A stretch of 64,000 nucleotides of DNA from Pigmentibacter sp. JX0631 (GCF_029873255.1 NZ_CP123622.1:806501-870500); one strand, 5' to 3'. Numbered from the stretch's first letter, positions 17,400-28,100 are shown. Notes: generated by a model from the letters alone, not told the origin. Translations and numbers: made by a program.

Positions 17400-18167
17400 T
17401 TATTTTTCTTTTATAGCAAAAATACATTCTCTTTTACCTGAAAATCCTAACTTAGGAATAATTTTAAAATTGTGTTCTTTTAACTGCTTTTTTAACATTG
17501 ATCGACTTGCATAGGTAGAAAAACAACAGAAATTTAATAAATGATTTTTATGTAAAATATTATTAATAAGATTTATTTCCCATAACTCAGGCGTGCTTTT
17601 CATACTAAATGCATCAAAGAATATTCCATTGACTGATTTTTTTAATATTGTTTCAGACGAAAATTTATTATTCAAAATAAATTTATTATTTTGAATAAGT
17701 TTATTTATATAATTAATAATTTCTTCAAAAGAAACTTTGAAATATTCTGACATTTTAATTAATATATCTTTATAAGCTTGTTCAAATAAAAAGGGGATTT
17801 TCTTTCCTAGAAAAAAATTTTGGAAAAAATAAATTAGATTTTCATTACTTTCAAAGGATTGAATACAAAAATATTCACTATCTAAAATAGATTTTTTCTT
17901 AGCTAATATTTGAGATACTATCATAATTTCTATATAACCTAAACCTAATCCAATAGACAATAAAGATAATTCTTTTTGCTTTTCAAGAAGAACAGAAATA
18001 ACAGGTGAATAAACATATATCGTTTCAGAAAATGCTCCTTGTAAACTATGCATCAATTCAGAGATATTTTCTGACTCCTGTAATGAAATGCTCAAAGAAT
18101 TATCAAAAGTTGTAAAGAAATTTACAGAAAATTCGGTCGAATTTGTAAAATGTGCGATTAATGTCAT
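17400..18167 (-). CDS. MnmC-like tRNA methyltransferase domain protein
   Basis: 255 aa. The SAM-binding motif is LSLLSIGLGLGYIE (68-80), with GIFFDAFSMKSTPELW (181-196), FSTYASRSML (216-225) and GFSGKRECIF (241-250); these are hallmarks of the methyltransferase half of MnmC (DUF752), which methylates 5-aminomethyl-2-thiouridine at the wobble base. The FAD-dependent oxidase half is absent, as in stand-alone versions. The gene starts 19 bp after yejE and may be the last gene of that operon. A clear Shine-Dalgarno is not seen. Confidence 0.7.
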   Translation of the reverse strand: MTLIAHFTNSTEFSVNFFTTFDNSLSISLQESENISELMHSLQGAFSETIYVYSPVISVLLEKQKELSLLSIGLGLGYIEIMIVSQILAKKKSILDSEYFCIQSFESNENLIYFFQNFFLGKKIPFLFEQAYKDILIKMSEYFKVSFEEIINYINKLIQNNKFILNNKFSSETILKKSVNGIFFDAFSMKSTPELWEINLINNILHKNHLLNFCCFSTYASRSMLKKQLKEHNFKIIPKLGFSGKRECIFAIKEK

Positions 18168-18186
18168 ATTTTTATGATACTTTTTA

Positions 18187-19218
18187 TTATGAATTCATTT
18201 TTGGATCAAATGCTTCCCTTAAAGCTTGCCCAATTAAACTAATTGAAACTAAAATACATAAAATTGTTATCACTGGAGAGATTAAAAGCCAAGGAGCATT
18301 TTGAATATTATCTCTCCCTTGAGCCATTAATTCACCTAAACTGGGTGTAGGAGGAGGCAATCCAAATCCTAAATAATCTAAAGCGGCTAATAAAGATACT
18401 CCACCTTCAATTGCAAAAGGACTTAAGGTAATGAGTGGAGTCAAAGAATTAGGTAATATGTGTTTAACTAGTATTTTTAAATTAGAAGATCCTAAAGCTT
18501 TTGCAGCTTCACAAAATTCTCTTGTTTTAATAGTAAGAACAGTAGCTCTTATTTGACTTGCTATTCCCATCCAACCAAAAATTAAAACAAGAAAAAGAAT
18601 AATCCAAAATGATTGGCTTTTTGTTACTGCAGTTACTAATATGACCATAGTAAGCATTGGTATAATTGATGATAATTCTTTTAATCTTTCTAAAATAAAA
18701 TCAAAAGTTCCTAAGAAATAACCTTGCATTGCTCCAATAAACGCACCAATTGTATAAGAAATAAACCAAAGGCTTATTCCAAATCCCAAAGATAATCTGC
18801 TACCATAAAGAAGTCTTGCAAAAATATCTCTGCCTAAATTATCTGTACCTAGCCAATGTTCTTTTGAAGGTTTCGATAAGATTATATCAGTCTGTGCTTC
18901 TGGATTCCAATGTACCAATGGATGGAGTGCCCAATTGTAATTTTTATTTATTCTATCATCTTCTTCAAGTTTTTGATAATCTACAATAAAAGCATCTGCT
19001 AAATTATAATCACTTGGGGTATAATTTATTAAAGCTGGAAAATAAAATTTTATTTCATTCGTTGCAATTATCTTTCTAAGTAAAAATATTGGTTGATCAT
19101 TTGCAATAAAATTAGCAAAAATAGATGATAAAAATATTACACAAAATAAAAACAATCCAAACTTTGCTTTTTTTTGTGAAAAAAAATGTTTAATTTTTCG
19201 GTTTTTATTTTTATTCAT
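18187..19218 (-). CDS. yejE: Peptide ABC transporter permease, YejE type
   Basis: 343 aa inner-membrane permease. One N-terminal helix, an extended periplasmic insert characteristic of YejE (HPLVHWNPEAQTDI...HWLGTDNLGRDIFARLLYG), then five helices with the EAA loop (EFCEAAKALGSSNLKILVKHILPNSLTPLI) that contacts the ATPase. It forms the channel with YejB and imports peptides, including microcin C in enterobacteria. ATG at 19218 is preceded by AAAGG; gap to yejB 13 bp. No yejF ATPase gene follows. Confidence 0.85.
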   Translation of the reverse strand: MNKNKNRKIKHFFSQKKAKFGLFLFCVIFLSSIFANFIANDQPIFLLRKIIATNEIKFYFPALINYTPSDYNLADAFIVDYQKLEEDDRINKNYNWALHPLVHWNPEAQTDIILSKPSKEHWLGTDNLGRDIFARLLYGSRLSLGFGISLWFISYTIGAFIGAMQGYFLGTFDFILERLKELSSIIPMLTMVILVTAVTKSQSFWIILFLVLIFGWMGIASQIRATVLTIKTREFCEAAKALGSSNLKILVKHILPNSLTPLITLSPFAIEGGVSLLAALDYLGFGLPPPTPSLGELMAQGRDNIQNAPWLLISPVITILCILVSISLIGQALREAFDPKMNS

Positions 19219-19231
19219 AACGCCTTTTAGT

Positions 19232-20266
19232 TTAAGAATATTCAATTCTAGGATCAATTAAAAAATATACAACATCATTAAGTATTTGCCCAAATAAAAT
19301 TGCAAGAGATTGTAATACAACAATAGCCATGACGACATTGAAATCTCGAGAAGCTAGCGATTGAAGACTTAAAGTACCAAGCCCTGGTAAACCAAATATA
19401 GGTTCAATAATAATTGAACCTCCTAAAAAACTTCCTAAAATAGCACCGAAACCTACAAGTAAAGGTAACAAAGCATTCCGCAAAGCATGTTTAAAAATTA
19501 CAATATTTTCACTCAATCCTTTAGCTCTCGCTGTTCTAATATAATCGGAACGAATGACTTCAAGCATGCTATTTTTCTGTAAAATGGCAAATATAGTGAA
19601 ATTCCCAATAACTGAAGCTAATACAGGAAGAAACATGTGTTTACATAAGTCAAAAAATTTTCCAAATAAACTTAATTCATCATAGTTATCAGAGTGCCAA
19701 CCACCTAATGGAAAAATAGCTCCAAAAGGTAAAAATCTATCAGTACAAAAAATAAGAAGAAATATTACTGCGAAGACTAGTGTAGGTATACTGTAAGATA
19801 TAAATAGCAAAAAAGTGGAAAGAGAATCAAATTTACTGCCATCTTTTAATGCCATTAATACACCAAGTGGAATTGCTATAAAATATGTTAAAAAAAACCC
19901 GGGTATCCCAAAAGAAAGCGAAATAGGCAATCGTTCAATGATTTGCTGCATTGCAGGTTCTCTTGTAGTAATAGAATCTCCAAAATTTAAAGTTAAAATA
20001 TTTTTTATCCAAATTCCATACCTTGTTAAAACAGGTTTATCTAGTCCATATTGTATTTCTAATTCTTTTGTAAGTTTTTTAATTTCTTCTGGTCCTAAAT
20101 TTCCAGATTTTGTTCCACCACCTTCACCACCCAGCCCTCTTATTCGAGCTAAAGCTTCTTGAACTGGACCACCAGGTAAATAGTTTTGGATACAAAAATA
20201 AGTAAACGTCATTAAAAAAAACATAGGAATAATTGCTAAAAATCGTCTTATAAAATATTTTTGCAT
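19232..20266 (-). CDS. yejB: Peptide ABC transporter permease, YejB type
   Basis: 344 aa, six predicted helices. YejB-specific features are the PGGPVQEALARIRG stretch with the following GGEGGG insert, then the EAA loop DYIRTARAKGLSENIVIFKHALRNALLP and the DPRIEY end. It pairs with YejE in an importer of small peptides. It lies nine bases after the binding-protein gene in a three- to four-gene operon. Confidence 0.88.
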   Translation of the reverse strand: MQKYFIRRFLAIIPMFFLMTFTYFCIQNYLPGGPVQEALARIRGLGGEGGGTKSGNLGPEEIKKLTKELEIQYGLDKPVLTRYGIWIKNILTLNFGDSITTREPAMQQIIERLPISLSFGIPGFFLTYFIAIPLGVLMALKDGSKFDSLSTFLLFISYSIPTLVFAVIFLLIFCTDRFLPFGAIFPLGGWHSDNYDELSLFGKFFDLCKHMFLPVLASVIGNFTIFAILQKNSMLEVIRSDYIRTARAKGLSENIVIFKHALRNALLPLLVGFGAILGSFLGGSIIIEPIFGLPGLGTLSLQSLASRDFNVVMAIVVLQSLAILFGQILNDVVYFLIDPRIEYS

Positions 20267-20275
20267 AACTACCTA

Positions 20276-21982
20276 TTACTTGATTAAGTAAAATAAATCG
20301 CTTGCTGCCCCAGATTCATAATTAGCGATCCAACGTGCTGAGTATATTTTACTATTCAAACCTTCTAAAACAAAATTAACTTCTGCTATAAAAGTATAAG
20401 GTTGATCATTGTAAATAATTCTATTAATCTCTTGCATTATTTTTTGTCTTTTCGTTGTATTAAATTCGATATTTGCTTTTTTAATTAATTCGTCTACTTT
20501 TGGATTACTATAACTTACAAAGTTTGAACCCTCATTTTTTTCTGAATCTGAATCCCATATTTGTTTTGCATTAGGAAACAATGAACCTGTCCATGCTAAA
20601 ATAACAGCTTCAAACTTTCTTTTATTAATTAAATCAAGAAAAGTATTCCACTCATAAGATCTTATATTAACTTTAATTCCTACCGATTTAAAATTTTCTT
20701 TAACAATTTCTGCAATTTTTTGCCGTGTTGTATTGTTACTATTTATATCTAAATTAAATTCAAATTTTTCAATTTTCCCATTTGTATTTCTGGACAAAAC
20801 ACCAGATCCATCATTTTTCCATCCTGCCTCTTTTAATAATACTATTGCTTTTTCTTTATTATATGCGAGTAGATGTTCTTTACTTCTTAATTCTGGTGCT
20901 GAATTTTCAGTAAATGATCCGAAAGGAGATGTACTTTGAGTGTATAGATTAAAAAAAACTTTCTCAAGAATTTTATTGTAATCAACTAAATAACCAAGAG
21001 CAGTTCTAGTTTTTACATCACTAAATAATGAATTTTTTAAATTCCACGCTATAAAATTATATGGTTTTGGAAATTTATTTTTTACTTTTAAAGACCAAAT
21101 AGATTTTTCATTTTGTTTCGTACCAAACTTATTTTTATCAATATTTGTAACTTTATTGTGCCATTGTTCCGCAGTAAATGAAATTTGATCAACATCACCT
21201 TTCAAAAATTTTTCATAGGTAAGATTAGGATCTGGAATTATATCTAAAATAATTTCATCTGGATTAAATCTGTTTTTAAAATGGGGTAAATCTTTTGCCC
21301 ACCAATTTTTATTTCTTTTAAAAATAATTTTTTGCGAACGAAGAAACTTATCAAAAATATAAGCAGCATTCCCAATTGGATTCATAATTCCTTTATCTAA
21401 ATTAAAATCTTTTGTATTTTCAAATTGTTTTTTCTGAATTGGTGTAAAAGAAGCTAAAACGTTAAAAGTATCAAATTTAGGTTCAGCAATGGAAAATATA
21501 AAATTTTGTTTATCTATTATTTTTAAAGTGACACCTTCAAAAAAAGATCTTAATGCTGCTGCATGAGTTTTAGTATCCATTAAAGTATCAAATGTAAATT
21601 TAACATCATCTGTTGTTACGGGGTTTCCATCTTGCCATTTAGCATTTTCATAAAGTGAAAAAGTGTAATTTTTTTTGTCTGCAGAAACTTTAAAGTCTTT
21701 TGCAAGATTAGGAATAAACTCCAAATTTTCAGGATCAATACTAAACAACGAAAGCCAAAGATATCCTTCCACAACTGAAGAAGCTGTATCATCGCTGAGT
21801 AGTGGATTCATTACTTTAGGGTCACTGCTAATAGGAAAATGTAAAACCCCTCCTTTTTTAGCCGCTGGCATTGTCTCATAATAATTAGTCTTTTTGTGAT
21901 AAGAATATTCAGTTGTGGGGCACACAGATAGACAAATAAAAATATTGAACAGTAGAGATAAAATAAAGGTAATTAATCTCAT
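20276..21982 (-). CDS. yejA: Peptide ABC transporter substrate-binding protein (YejA-like)
   Basis: About 568 aa, family 5 periplasmic binding protein. A hydrophobic signal region (LITFILSLLFNIFICLSVC) leads the protein, then GGVLHFPISSDPKVMNPLL and WQDGNPVTTDDVKFTFDTLMD, the standard SBP_bac_5 opening. It captures peptides and hands them to YejB/YejE. ATG 21982 follows GGGAG at nine nt. The C after ICLSV could be a lipobox, although the pattern is not perfect. First gene of the operon. Confidence 0.82.
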   Translation of the reverse strand: MRLITFILSLLFNIFICLSVCPTTEYSYHKKTNYYETMPAAKKGGVLHFPISSDPKVMNPLLSDDTASSVVEGYLWLSLFSIDPENLEFIPNLAKDFKVSADKKNYTFSLYENAKWQDGNPVTTDDVKFTFDTLMDTKTHAAALRSFFEGVTLKIIDKQNFIFSIAEPKFDTFNVLASFTPIQKKQFENTKDFNLDKGIMNPIGNAAYIFDKFLRSQKIIFKRNKNWWAKDLPHFKNRFNPDEIILDIIPDPNLTYEKFLKGDVDQISFTAEQWHNKVTNIDKNKFGTKQNEKSIWSLKVKNKFPKPYNFIAWNLKNSLFSDVKTRTALGYLVDYNKILEKVFFNLYTQSTSPFGSFTENSAPELRSKEHLLAYNKEKAIVLLKEAGWKNDGSGVLSRNTNGKIEKFEFNLDINSNNTTRQKIAEIVKENFKSVGIKVNIRSYEWNTFLDLINKRKFEAVILAWTGSLFPNAKQIWDSDSEKNEGSNFVSYSNPKVDELIKKANIEFNTTKRQKIMQEINRIIYNDQPYTFIAEVNFVLEGLNSKIYSARWIANYESGAASDLFYLIK

Positions 21983-22069
21983 GGAATAGATCTCCCAATA
22001 CAAATATTTTAAAACTATGATCAACAATATTTTTTCTTTCTCTATTTTGTCTTAAATTTTGATATAAAA

Positions 22070-22101
22070 AAAGAGACTTAAACCAAAATTTAAGTCTCTT
22101 T
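22070..22101 (-). terminator. Strong intrinsic terminator of the LytM gene
   Basis: A 13-bp perfect stem (22070-22082 with 22089-22101) and a 6-nt loop, followed on the minus strand by seven T residues. It lies 24 bp after the stop of the LytM lipoprotein gene and separates it from the yej operon. Confidence 0.9.
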
Positions 22102-22124
22102 CAAGAATTTGCAGGAATAAGAGT

Positions 22125-23006
22125 TTAGTTGCGCTTAACCTTGCTATTTTCATTTGAATTTAACGCATAATTGGATTTATTTTGATAATAAGCCAATTGG
22201 GTTGAAAGAGCAGGCGTTTTCATTCCTAATTTCTTTTGCCCATTTTCATTAGGCGGAAGATACGTAATTGGATTATAAGCTACACCAGAAACTCGAGTTT
22301 CAAAATGTAAATTTGCTCCCGTTACAAAACCAGTTCTTCCAACAAAACCTATTACTTGATCCCTACGGACAAATTGTCCATTTCGAACAATATATTTTAC
22401 CATATGTGCATAAAGGGTTTCGTGTTCGCTATCATGTCCAATGATGACAGATTCGCCATAACCGCGTTTATTCCCAGCAAATAGTACAATACCATCGGCT
22501 GATGCATGAATAGCAGTTCCCTCAGGAGCACTGACATCAATACCAGCATGCATACGAGTTGTATTTACAACTTTTGATTTTGCTTTTTTTGTCTTTTTGA
22601 CTCTTTTAGACAGACTTCTCATGCCAAAAGCACTCGAAAAAGTTCCTACAGTTGGCCAAATAAGTTCCCCAAATTTCCCAGACATAGCGTCTTTTGAAAA
22701 AAGGGTAGAATCATTTAAATGTTCATCATCTATCTCTGAAAAATCTTCATCATTCTTTACTATATTATTGAGATGGTCTTGTTGTGCTCCACTAAAACCA
22801 AAAAAGTTTCGTTCAGCCATTTCCTGACGATGAATAAAGGCAGGATCTAACACAACAGTTTCTTTTAATTCAGCTGCTGAACCTTTTAAAACTAAGTTTT
22901 GATTTGAAGGATTAGAGCGAGAATTAAGACATCCCGTTAAGGCAATAGTAAGAGGAATGAAGACTGCAAAAGACAATTTTTTCTTTAATCTTTCCAATTT
23001 CAACAT
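22125..23006 (-). CDS. M23/LytM-domain lipoprotein
   Basis: 293 aa. A lipoprotein signal ends at LTGC (Cys26). The LytM domain covers about 150-260: HAGID supplies zinc ligands His153 and Asp157, YAHM gives His201, and NLHFE gives His234. The usual HxH pair is NxH here (Asn232), so one catalytic histidine is missing. It may be a weak endopeptidase or, like NlpD/EnvC, an activator of amidases at the division site. A long acidic linker (70-110) precedes the domain. A strong terminator follows. Confidence 0.82.
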   Translation of the reverse strand: MLKLERLKKKLSFAVFIPLTIALTGCLNSRSNPSNQNLVLKGSAAELKETVVLDPAFIHRQEMAERNFFGFSGAQQDHLNNIVKNDEDFSEIDDEHLNDSTLFSKDAMSGKFGELIWPTVGTFSSAFGMRSLSKRVKKTKKAKSKVVNTTRMHAGIDVSAPEGTAIHASADGIVLFAGNKRGYGESVIIGHDSEHETLYAHMVKYIVRNGQFVRRDQVIGFVGRTGFVTGANLHFETRVSGVAYNPITYLPPNENGQKKLGMKTPALSTQLAYYQNKSNYALNSNENSKVKRN

Positions 23007-23123
23007 TCATCTCTCTCCAAGGTTTAAGAAGCGGTCTTGACAGTATATTAAATATATCACTTTTTCAAGCTGCCTAAAATTTGGGACTAGGTTTCAGTCT
23101 ATCGCATTTTAAAATTGGAAAAT

Positions 23124-23741
23124 TTAATAACCTGTCAAAATCATGACCTTTTGTACACTTTCTAACATCATTTCTCTGGTAGGCATTTCTAGTCGTTGCA
23201 AGACTTCACCTTGATTCCCAATCACCCAAACACTTGGAATTTTAGGGTTTTTTAAAGCATCTAATAAATTCCTAGAGGCAAATTCATTTAAAAATTGAGG
23301 ATTGTATTTTTTCCTCCAAATATTTACTGCTTCTAAGGAGTCATTTGAAAAAAGACCTATCACCCCAACATTTCTTTGAGAAAAAGTTTTAAAATTTTTA
23401 TTTATAATATCAGTAATTTCTGCAGATCTTGGATTCCAGGTAGCAAGTATTAATACGTACCAAAAATGCATTTTTGCTACGTTTATTTCTGCTTCACCTT
23501 CTACTGTGGGTTCTTTTGCATAGGATATGGTCGGAAACTCCATATGTCTAGGCAATGGAGGAATATATACTGGAGTCTGAGGGGAGCTGCCAGTATTAGG
23601 AGTATTACTTGAAGGAGGTGGTGTTTTTTTATCATCTGCAGCATAAATGCTGAGTGGTATGAGCAAGAATCTTATTAAACATGTTTTTAGAATGAATTTA
23701 AAATATTGGATTAAATAGTTAAAAATTTTTTGAAGAATCAT
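23124..23741 (-). CDS. Exported thioredoxin-fold protein lacking CxxC
   Basis: 205 aa with an N-terminal hydrophobic segment ending YAADD, a proline-rich linker, and a TlpA/thioredoxin-like domain: HFWYVLILATWNPRSAEI sits where TlpA proteins have ATWCPPC, and IPSVWVIGNQGEVLQRL carries the cis-proline loop. Both cysteines are replaced (WNPRS), so redox activity is unlikely and a binding or chaperone role is more plausible. ATG 23741 has AGGAGG a few nt upstream. Divergent from the RelA/SpoT-like gene. Confidence 0.65.
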   Translation of the reverse strand: MILQKIFNYLIQYFKFILKTCLIRFLLIPLSIYAADDKKTPPPSSNTPNTGSSPQTPVYIPPLPRHMEFPTISYAKEPTVEGEAEINVAKMHFWYVLILATWNPRSAEITDIINKNFKTFSQRNVGVIGLFSNDSLEAVNIWRKKYNPQFLNEFASRNLLDALKNPKIPSVWVIGNQGEVLQRLEMPTREMMLESVQKVMILTGY

Positions 23742-23790
23742 TTGCCCCTCCTTTCTTTTTTCAAAAAATACTGCCAAATATAGAATAACC

Positions 23791-23821
23791 ATTCTAGACA
23801 TCGAGTTGTAACGTCTAGAAT
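23791..23821. promoter_or_regulatory. Dyad between divergent genes
   Basis: ATTCTAGAC and GTCTAGAAT are perfect 9-bp inverted arms separated by 13 nt, centred in the 102-bp gap between the divergent thioredoxin-fold and RelA/SpoT-like genes. Position and symmetry suggest an operator serving both promoters. Confidence 0.5.
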
Positions 23822-23843
23822 TTGTCGTTTTGGAGGATGTTGC

Positions 23844-25127
23844 TTGAAAGAGATCCAAAATCAACTTGCAAATAAAGGCTTAACTGAGAATTATTTATCT
23901 TCCATCAATTCTCCATGGAATATTCCTTGGCAAGAATTTGAGGTTATTCTTGGGATAAAAAATTCCTATTCCCAACGCAATTTAAATTTTCAAACCATAG
24001 CACAAGCTGAAGTCTTTTTAAAAAATTGTGGTTTTGATCTATCAAATCAATTACATGTAAAACAATTTGAACAGTTTTTTGGAGAATCTATTTTTTTCAT
24101 CCGCCACGTTTTATTTACTGAACAAGAGCGAGAAAAACTTGTTTTGCCTTCACAAATTATTCATATTAATAATCCATGTGAATTATTAATTAATGCAAGC
24201 TCTTTTGATCCAAGAAAAAGATACCTTCGTCTTTGGTGTTGTTCCATTTTAAAAGTAATGTATGCCATTTCTAATTTGCAATATAGTGGTAGACTCCATA
24301 TTATTGATGATGCACGCGAGCAAATATTTAAAAGAATTAAGAATATTCTTCAACCTTCCCATCACACCTCTCATTCTGAACCCATTGTCTGTCAATTTAA
24401 AAATGCGGTAATTCATTTAAATAAAGTTGAATGGAAAGAGGCAAAAACAAGAACAAGCATCGTTTTAAAATTATTGCACAAGCCTGATAGTATTGTTGAT
24501 GAAGTTTTTGATTATTTAGGAGTTCGTTTTGTAGTCCAAAATTCAAACGAAATTCCTTTATTATTAAAACTATTAATTGAATCAGATATCATCATACCTC
24601 ATCAAGTTGTATCAATTCGAACGCGCAACTCTTTGCTCAATATACGGAATCCGAAAAAAATAATTAGTTTTTTAAAAGATTTAAATTCCTGTGGTACTTT
24701 AACTGATCATGAATTTGAAACGATGTGTAAAAATATGTCTTGGTCATCGCAAGCAAATGATGAAAATAACAAACGCTCCAATACTTTTAGTAGCCAACAT
24801 TACCGTTCTCTTCAATTTACAGTAAGACATTTAGTCAGAACCCCAAATCCTGCATACCTTGTGCTAGAATCTATGACAAATCAATTAAGAAGGTATACTG
24901 GAATTTTAAGGCAAGAACCCTGGATGGAGAGTGTTATACCACAATATTTTGCTCATTATTTTCCTATTGAAATACAAATGATGGATCAAGAAAGCTATGA
25001 AATGGCTAAGTTTGGTCCTGCTTCACATGAGCAATATAAAGCTAGCCAGTTAAAAGCCGTAAGAGAAAGAGTATTAAGCAACTTGTTAACTTTTAGCTCT
25101 GAAAAATTAACGACACAAGATATTTAG
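23844..25127 (+). CDS. TIGR04552-like protein with RelA/SpoT-type core
   Basis: 427 aa soluble protein. Residues about 195-235 read WKEAKTRTSIVLKLL, then DEVFDYLGVRFV, which resembles the RelA/SpoT nucleotidyltransferase core (R-x-K-x-x-x-S-I-x-x-K with D-x-x-G-x-R). The whole resembles the uncharacterised TIGR04552 family of deltaproteobacteria, recalled from memory. Whether it makes (p)ppGpp or another nucleotide is unknown. TTG 23844 follows GGAGG by seven nt. It is 16 bp upstream of the giant oxidoreductase gene and probably co-transcribed. Confidence 0.6.
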   Translation: MKEIQNQLANKGLTENYLSSINSPWNIPWQEFEVILGIKNSYSQRNLNFQTIAQAEVFLKNCGFDLSNQLHVKQFEQFFGESIFFIRHVLFTEQEREKLVLPSQIIHINNPCELLINASSFDPRKRYLRLWCCSILKVMYAISNLQYSGRLHIIDDAREQIFKRIKNILQPSHHTSHSEPIVCQFKNAVIHLNKVEWKEAKTRTSIVLKLLHKPDSIVDEVFDYLGVRFVVQNSNEIPLLLKLLIESDIIIPHQVVSIRTRNSLLNIRNPKKIISFLKDLNSCGTLTDHEFETMCKNMSWSSQANDENNKRSNTFSSQHYRSLQFTVRHLVRTPNPAYLVLESMTNQLRRYTGILRQEPWMESVIPQYFAHYFPIEIQMMDQESYEMAKFGPASHEQYKASQLKAVRERVLSNLLTFSSEKLTTQDI

Positions 25128-25143
25128 CAAAGGATTACTAAAC

Positions 25144-28100
25144 ATGAACACAGCAGAACTTGATAACTGGCTTGATATAGCTGGATTAATGCCTCCTTTA
25201 CCAAGTGAAGCTGCTACAAAATTTAAAGAAAAATTAGGAATAAATATTTCTAATTCGCACACATTTCTTCCAAATATCTTAACTCGTAGAGAGTTTGATA
25301 ATGAAGTTTTGCCAATCTTAAAAGAAACCCTACCAAAAGAAATGGTTGAGTTTATAAATAATAGAGTAGAAAAGACTTTTGAACTGCGTAACAAATTAAA
25401 GACATTAAAAAATAGAATAGTAGAAATTGTCGGAGAAGGAAATTTTTCTGCTCTTTGGTTAGATAGAGAAGCTTTTTCAGCTGATAGTATGGAACATAGA
25501 GCACTTATGACTGAAGCGGTTGTTCATATTTATTCTAGTAAAGCTTTACAAGAGATTGTTACTTTATTTAGTAAACATGATGTTCCAATGATTCCGTATG
25601 GTGAAGGAGGTGGCTACAATATGGGAGTCACTCCTATGGCTCCTGCTGTTACTATCAGTGTCAGAGGAATTGATCATATTTCTGAAATTAAACCTAGCCG
25701 AAAAGATAATGGAAAATATGAAATATCAGTTGGAGCTGGTGTACCTTTTAAAGATTTAGTCCAATACTTATCCAAACGTGATTATGTTTTGCGCTGCGAT
25801 CCGAACACTCCAAGAGCCGCAACAGGAGGAATTGCTGCAACAGGCAGTAATGGTGGCAGAAAAGCTTTTGAAGTGATCTTAAGTGGTAGAGCCGTTACGC
25901 ATGAAGGTTTAGCTGTACTTTTTGCTACCAATGAACATGAATCTAACTGCATTAATAATGAACCATTTTTACTCGCAAGAAAATTTTTTAGTATCGATGA
26001 TGTAGCTTTATTTGAAAAAACACTCGATGAAGTAAAAAAGAAAAAAAGAATAGCCTGTCCAACACCTAATGCGCAAGGAATTGTTGTTCCCTTACAAGGC
26101 ATGAAAGCGAACGCAAATATGCTTGCGCAGGCCGCTTCTAATAATAAAATACTTGTTGACACAATGGCTGATTTACCTCCCTTGCCTATTTCTGCATTTG
26201 TTGGAGCAGAAGGTACTACTGGATTTATCTATGAAGTAACTTTTGAAATAGAAAAACCTCTTGCATGGCTGCAGGCTTCACGCTGGCACTTTACTAGCGT
26301 TGACGCTGCTATGGCAGCGACAAGAGAAATCAAAAAATTAATTAAAGAAAATCAACCTGAATACTTTGAATTTATTTCGGGACAAAGTATTCGCCGTTAC
26401 TTAATTCAAGATTTTCCTTCCGTTTTTAGTAAAGAAACAGAAGCTGTTATTATTCTTGCAGTAGAAGGTGAAACAGAAAATAAATGCCAAGAAAAACACT
26501 CTTTAAATGAAGAAACAATATACCAAGCTTTAACAAATTTAAATTACAATAAATCAGAAGTTATTACAAAATTAGAAAAAACAAACATTCTTAATCAAAG
26601 TAAAAATATTGAAGAATTTGAAGTATTAAGAAAACCACGAGAGGAATTACCCAAAAAACTTCGCACTAAATGTAAAACAGATATGGAAATTCGTACGGAA
26701 TATTTGGGCGAAGTATTAAAAATAGTTGAGAAAACATCACCTAGAAGTATGTCAGAGAACAAGCAAGATGTCTTATTTGGACATTTAACGCCAAATCATA
26801 CTGCAATTATTCACTGGAATATTGGTGGTTTTGATCTTTATGATGAAGAACAAGCTGATATAGCATGGGATTATTTAGAAAATGTAATTGGCAAAGCACA
26901 AAGTCTTGCTCCTAGTAACGATAAAAATGGAAGTGCTCGTTTCACTGGAGAACATGGAGTTGCTGGAAAAGCTCCGTTCTTATGGCTAAATTATATTCCG
27001 CCCGAAGATTTTTTAAGAATGTGCAAAGTTAAAGATTTATTAGATCCAAAAGGTCTTTATAATCCAGATACTTTATTTTTAAGAACAAGCCACGCAAGGG
27101 CTTTACGTGCAAGATTATTAAATACAAGTGCGCATTTTATAAAAAATTCATTAGAAAAAGCTAAGGAATTGAAAATAAGTAACAAAGACGAGTTAGAATT
27201 TGAAGAACAATTATTAATAGCTGAAAACTTTGCTGTTACTGAAGGTCAGAAATGCACGCGTTGCAATAGTTGTAAAGTTTGTCCTGTTATAGATGCTGAA
27301 CATGAACTTGAAAGAGAAAAGAAACGAAATTCAAAAAATTCTGTTTTACCAAGTAAACGAAATATTCTTATGTTTATGGAAAAAATAACTCACATAAGAA
27401 GAACAGCTGAACAAAGTAACGATCCCCATTTAGTGAATAAAATTTTTCAAACAACATCCTTGATGATGAAAGAAAGCGCTGAATTACTTAAAAAATGTTT
27501 TTACTGTAGACGCTGCGATAAAGCTTGCCCTGTTGATATAGAAATTCACCCACTCATGCGAGCCTATCAAACCATGGGCAAACTTCCATCGATGGGATCT
27601 AAACTGTGGGGTTTTTTATATGAACGTTTAATGGGTGAAGATATTTTTAAATCAGCCACATATCGTATAATTGCTTTTTTTACTTTATTAGGAGCTCCAT
27701 TTCTTACATTTTTAAGAAAAATAAAAATAATTCCGGATTGGATAAAAACATATACAGTACCACCTACTTTATCTTTAGCGCATTATCATGCCCATGAACA
27801 TGGAATTAAAATTCAACCGACAGATAACTTTGTTCTTATTAAAAATGATCAAAGTAATGAAAATTTCATAGCACAAAGTACCCATCAACCCAATAAAGTT
27901 TTTATTCGTTATCGTGGCTGCATGGATACATTTGGTAATCCGGCAGCAACTGAAGGTGTCGATGAATATTTTAAAAATATCTTAAACGCTCGAATTGTCG
28001 ACCTTGAAAAAAAGATGTGTTGTGGATTTCCTTTTGAAGCAGATGGCTTACATGAACGTGCTAAACAAGCGCAAATAATGAGTCTAATAGAAATTGCCAA

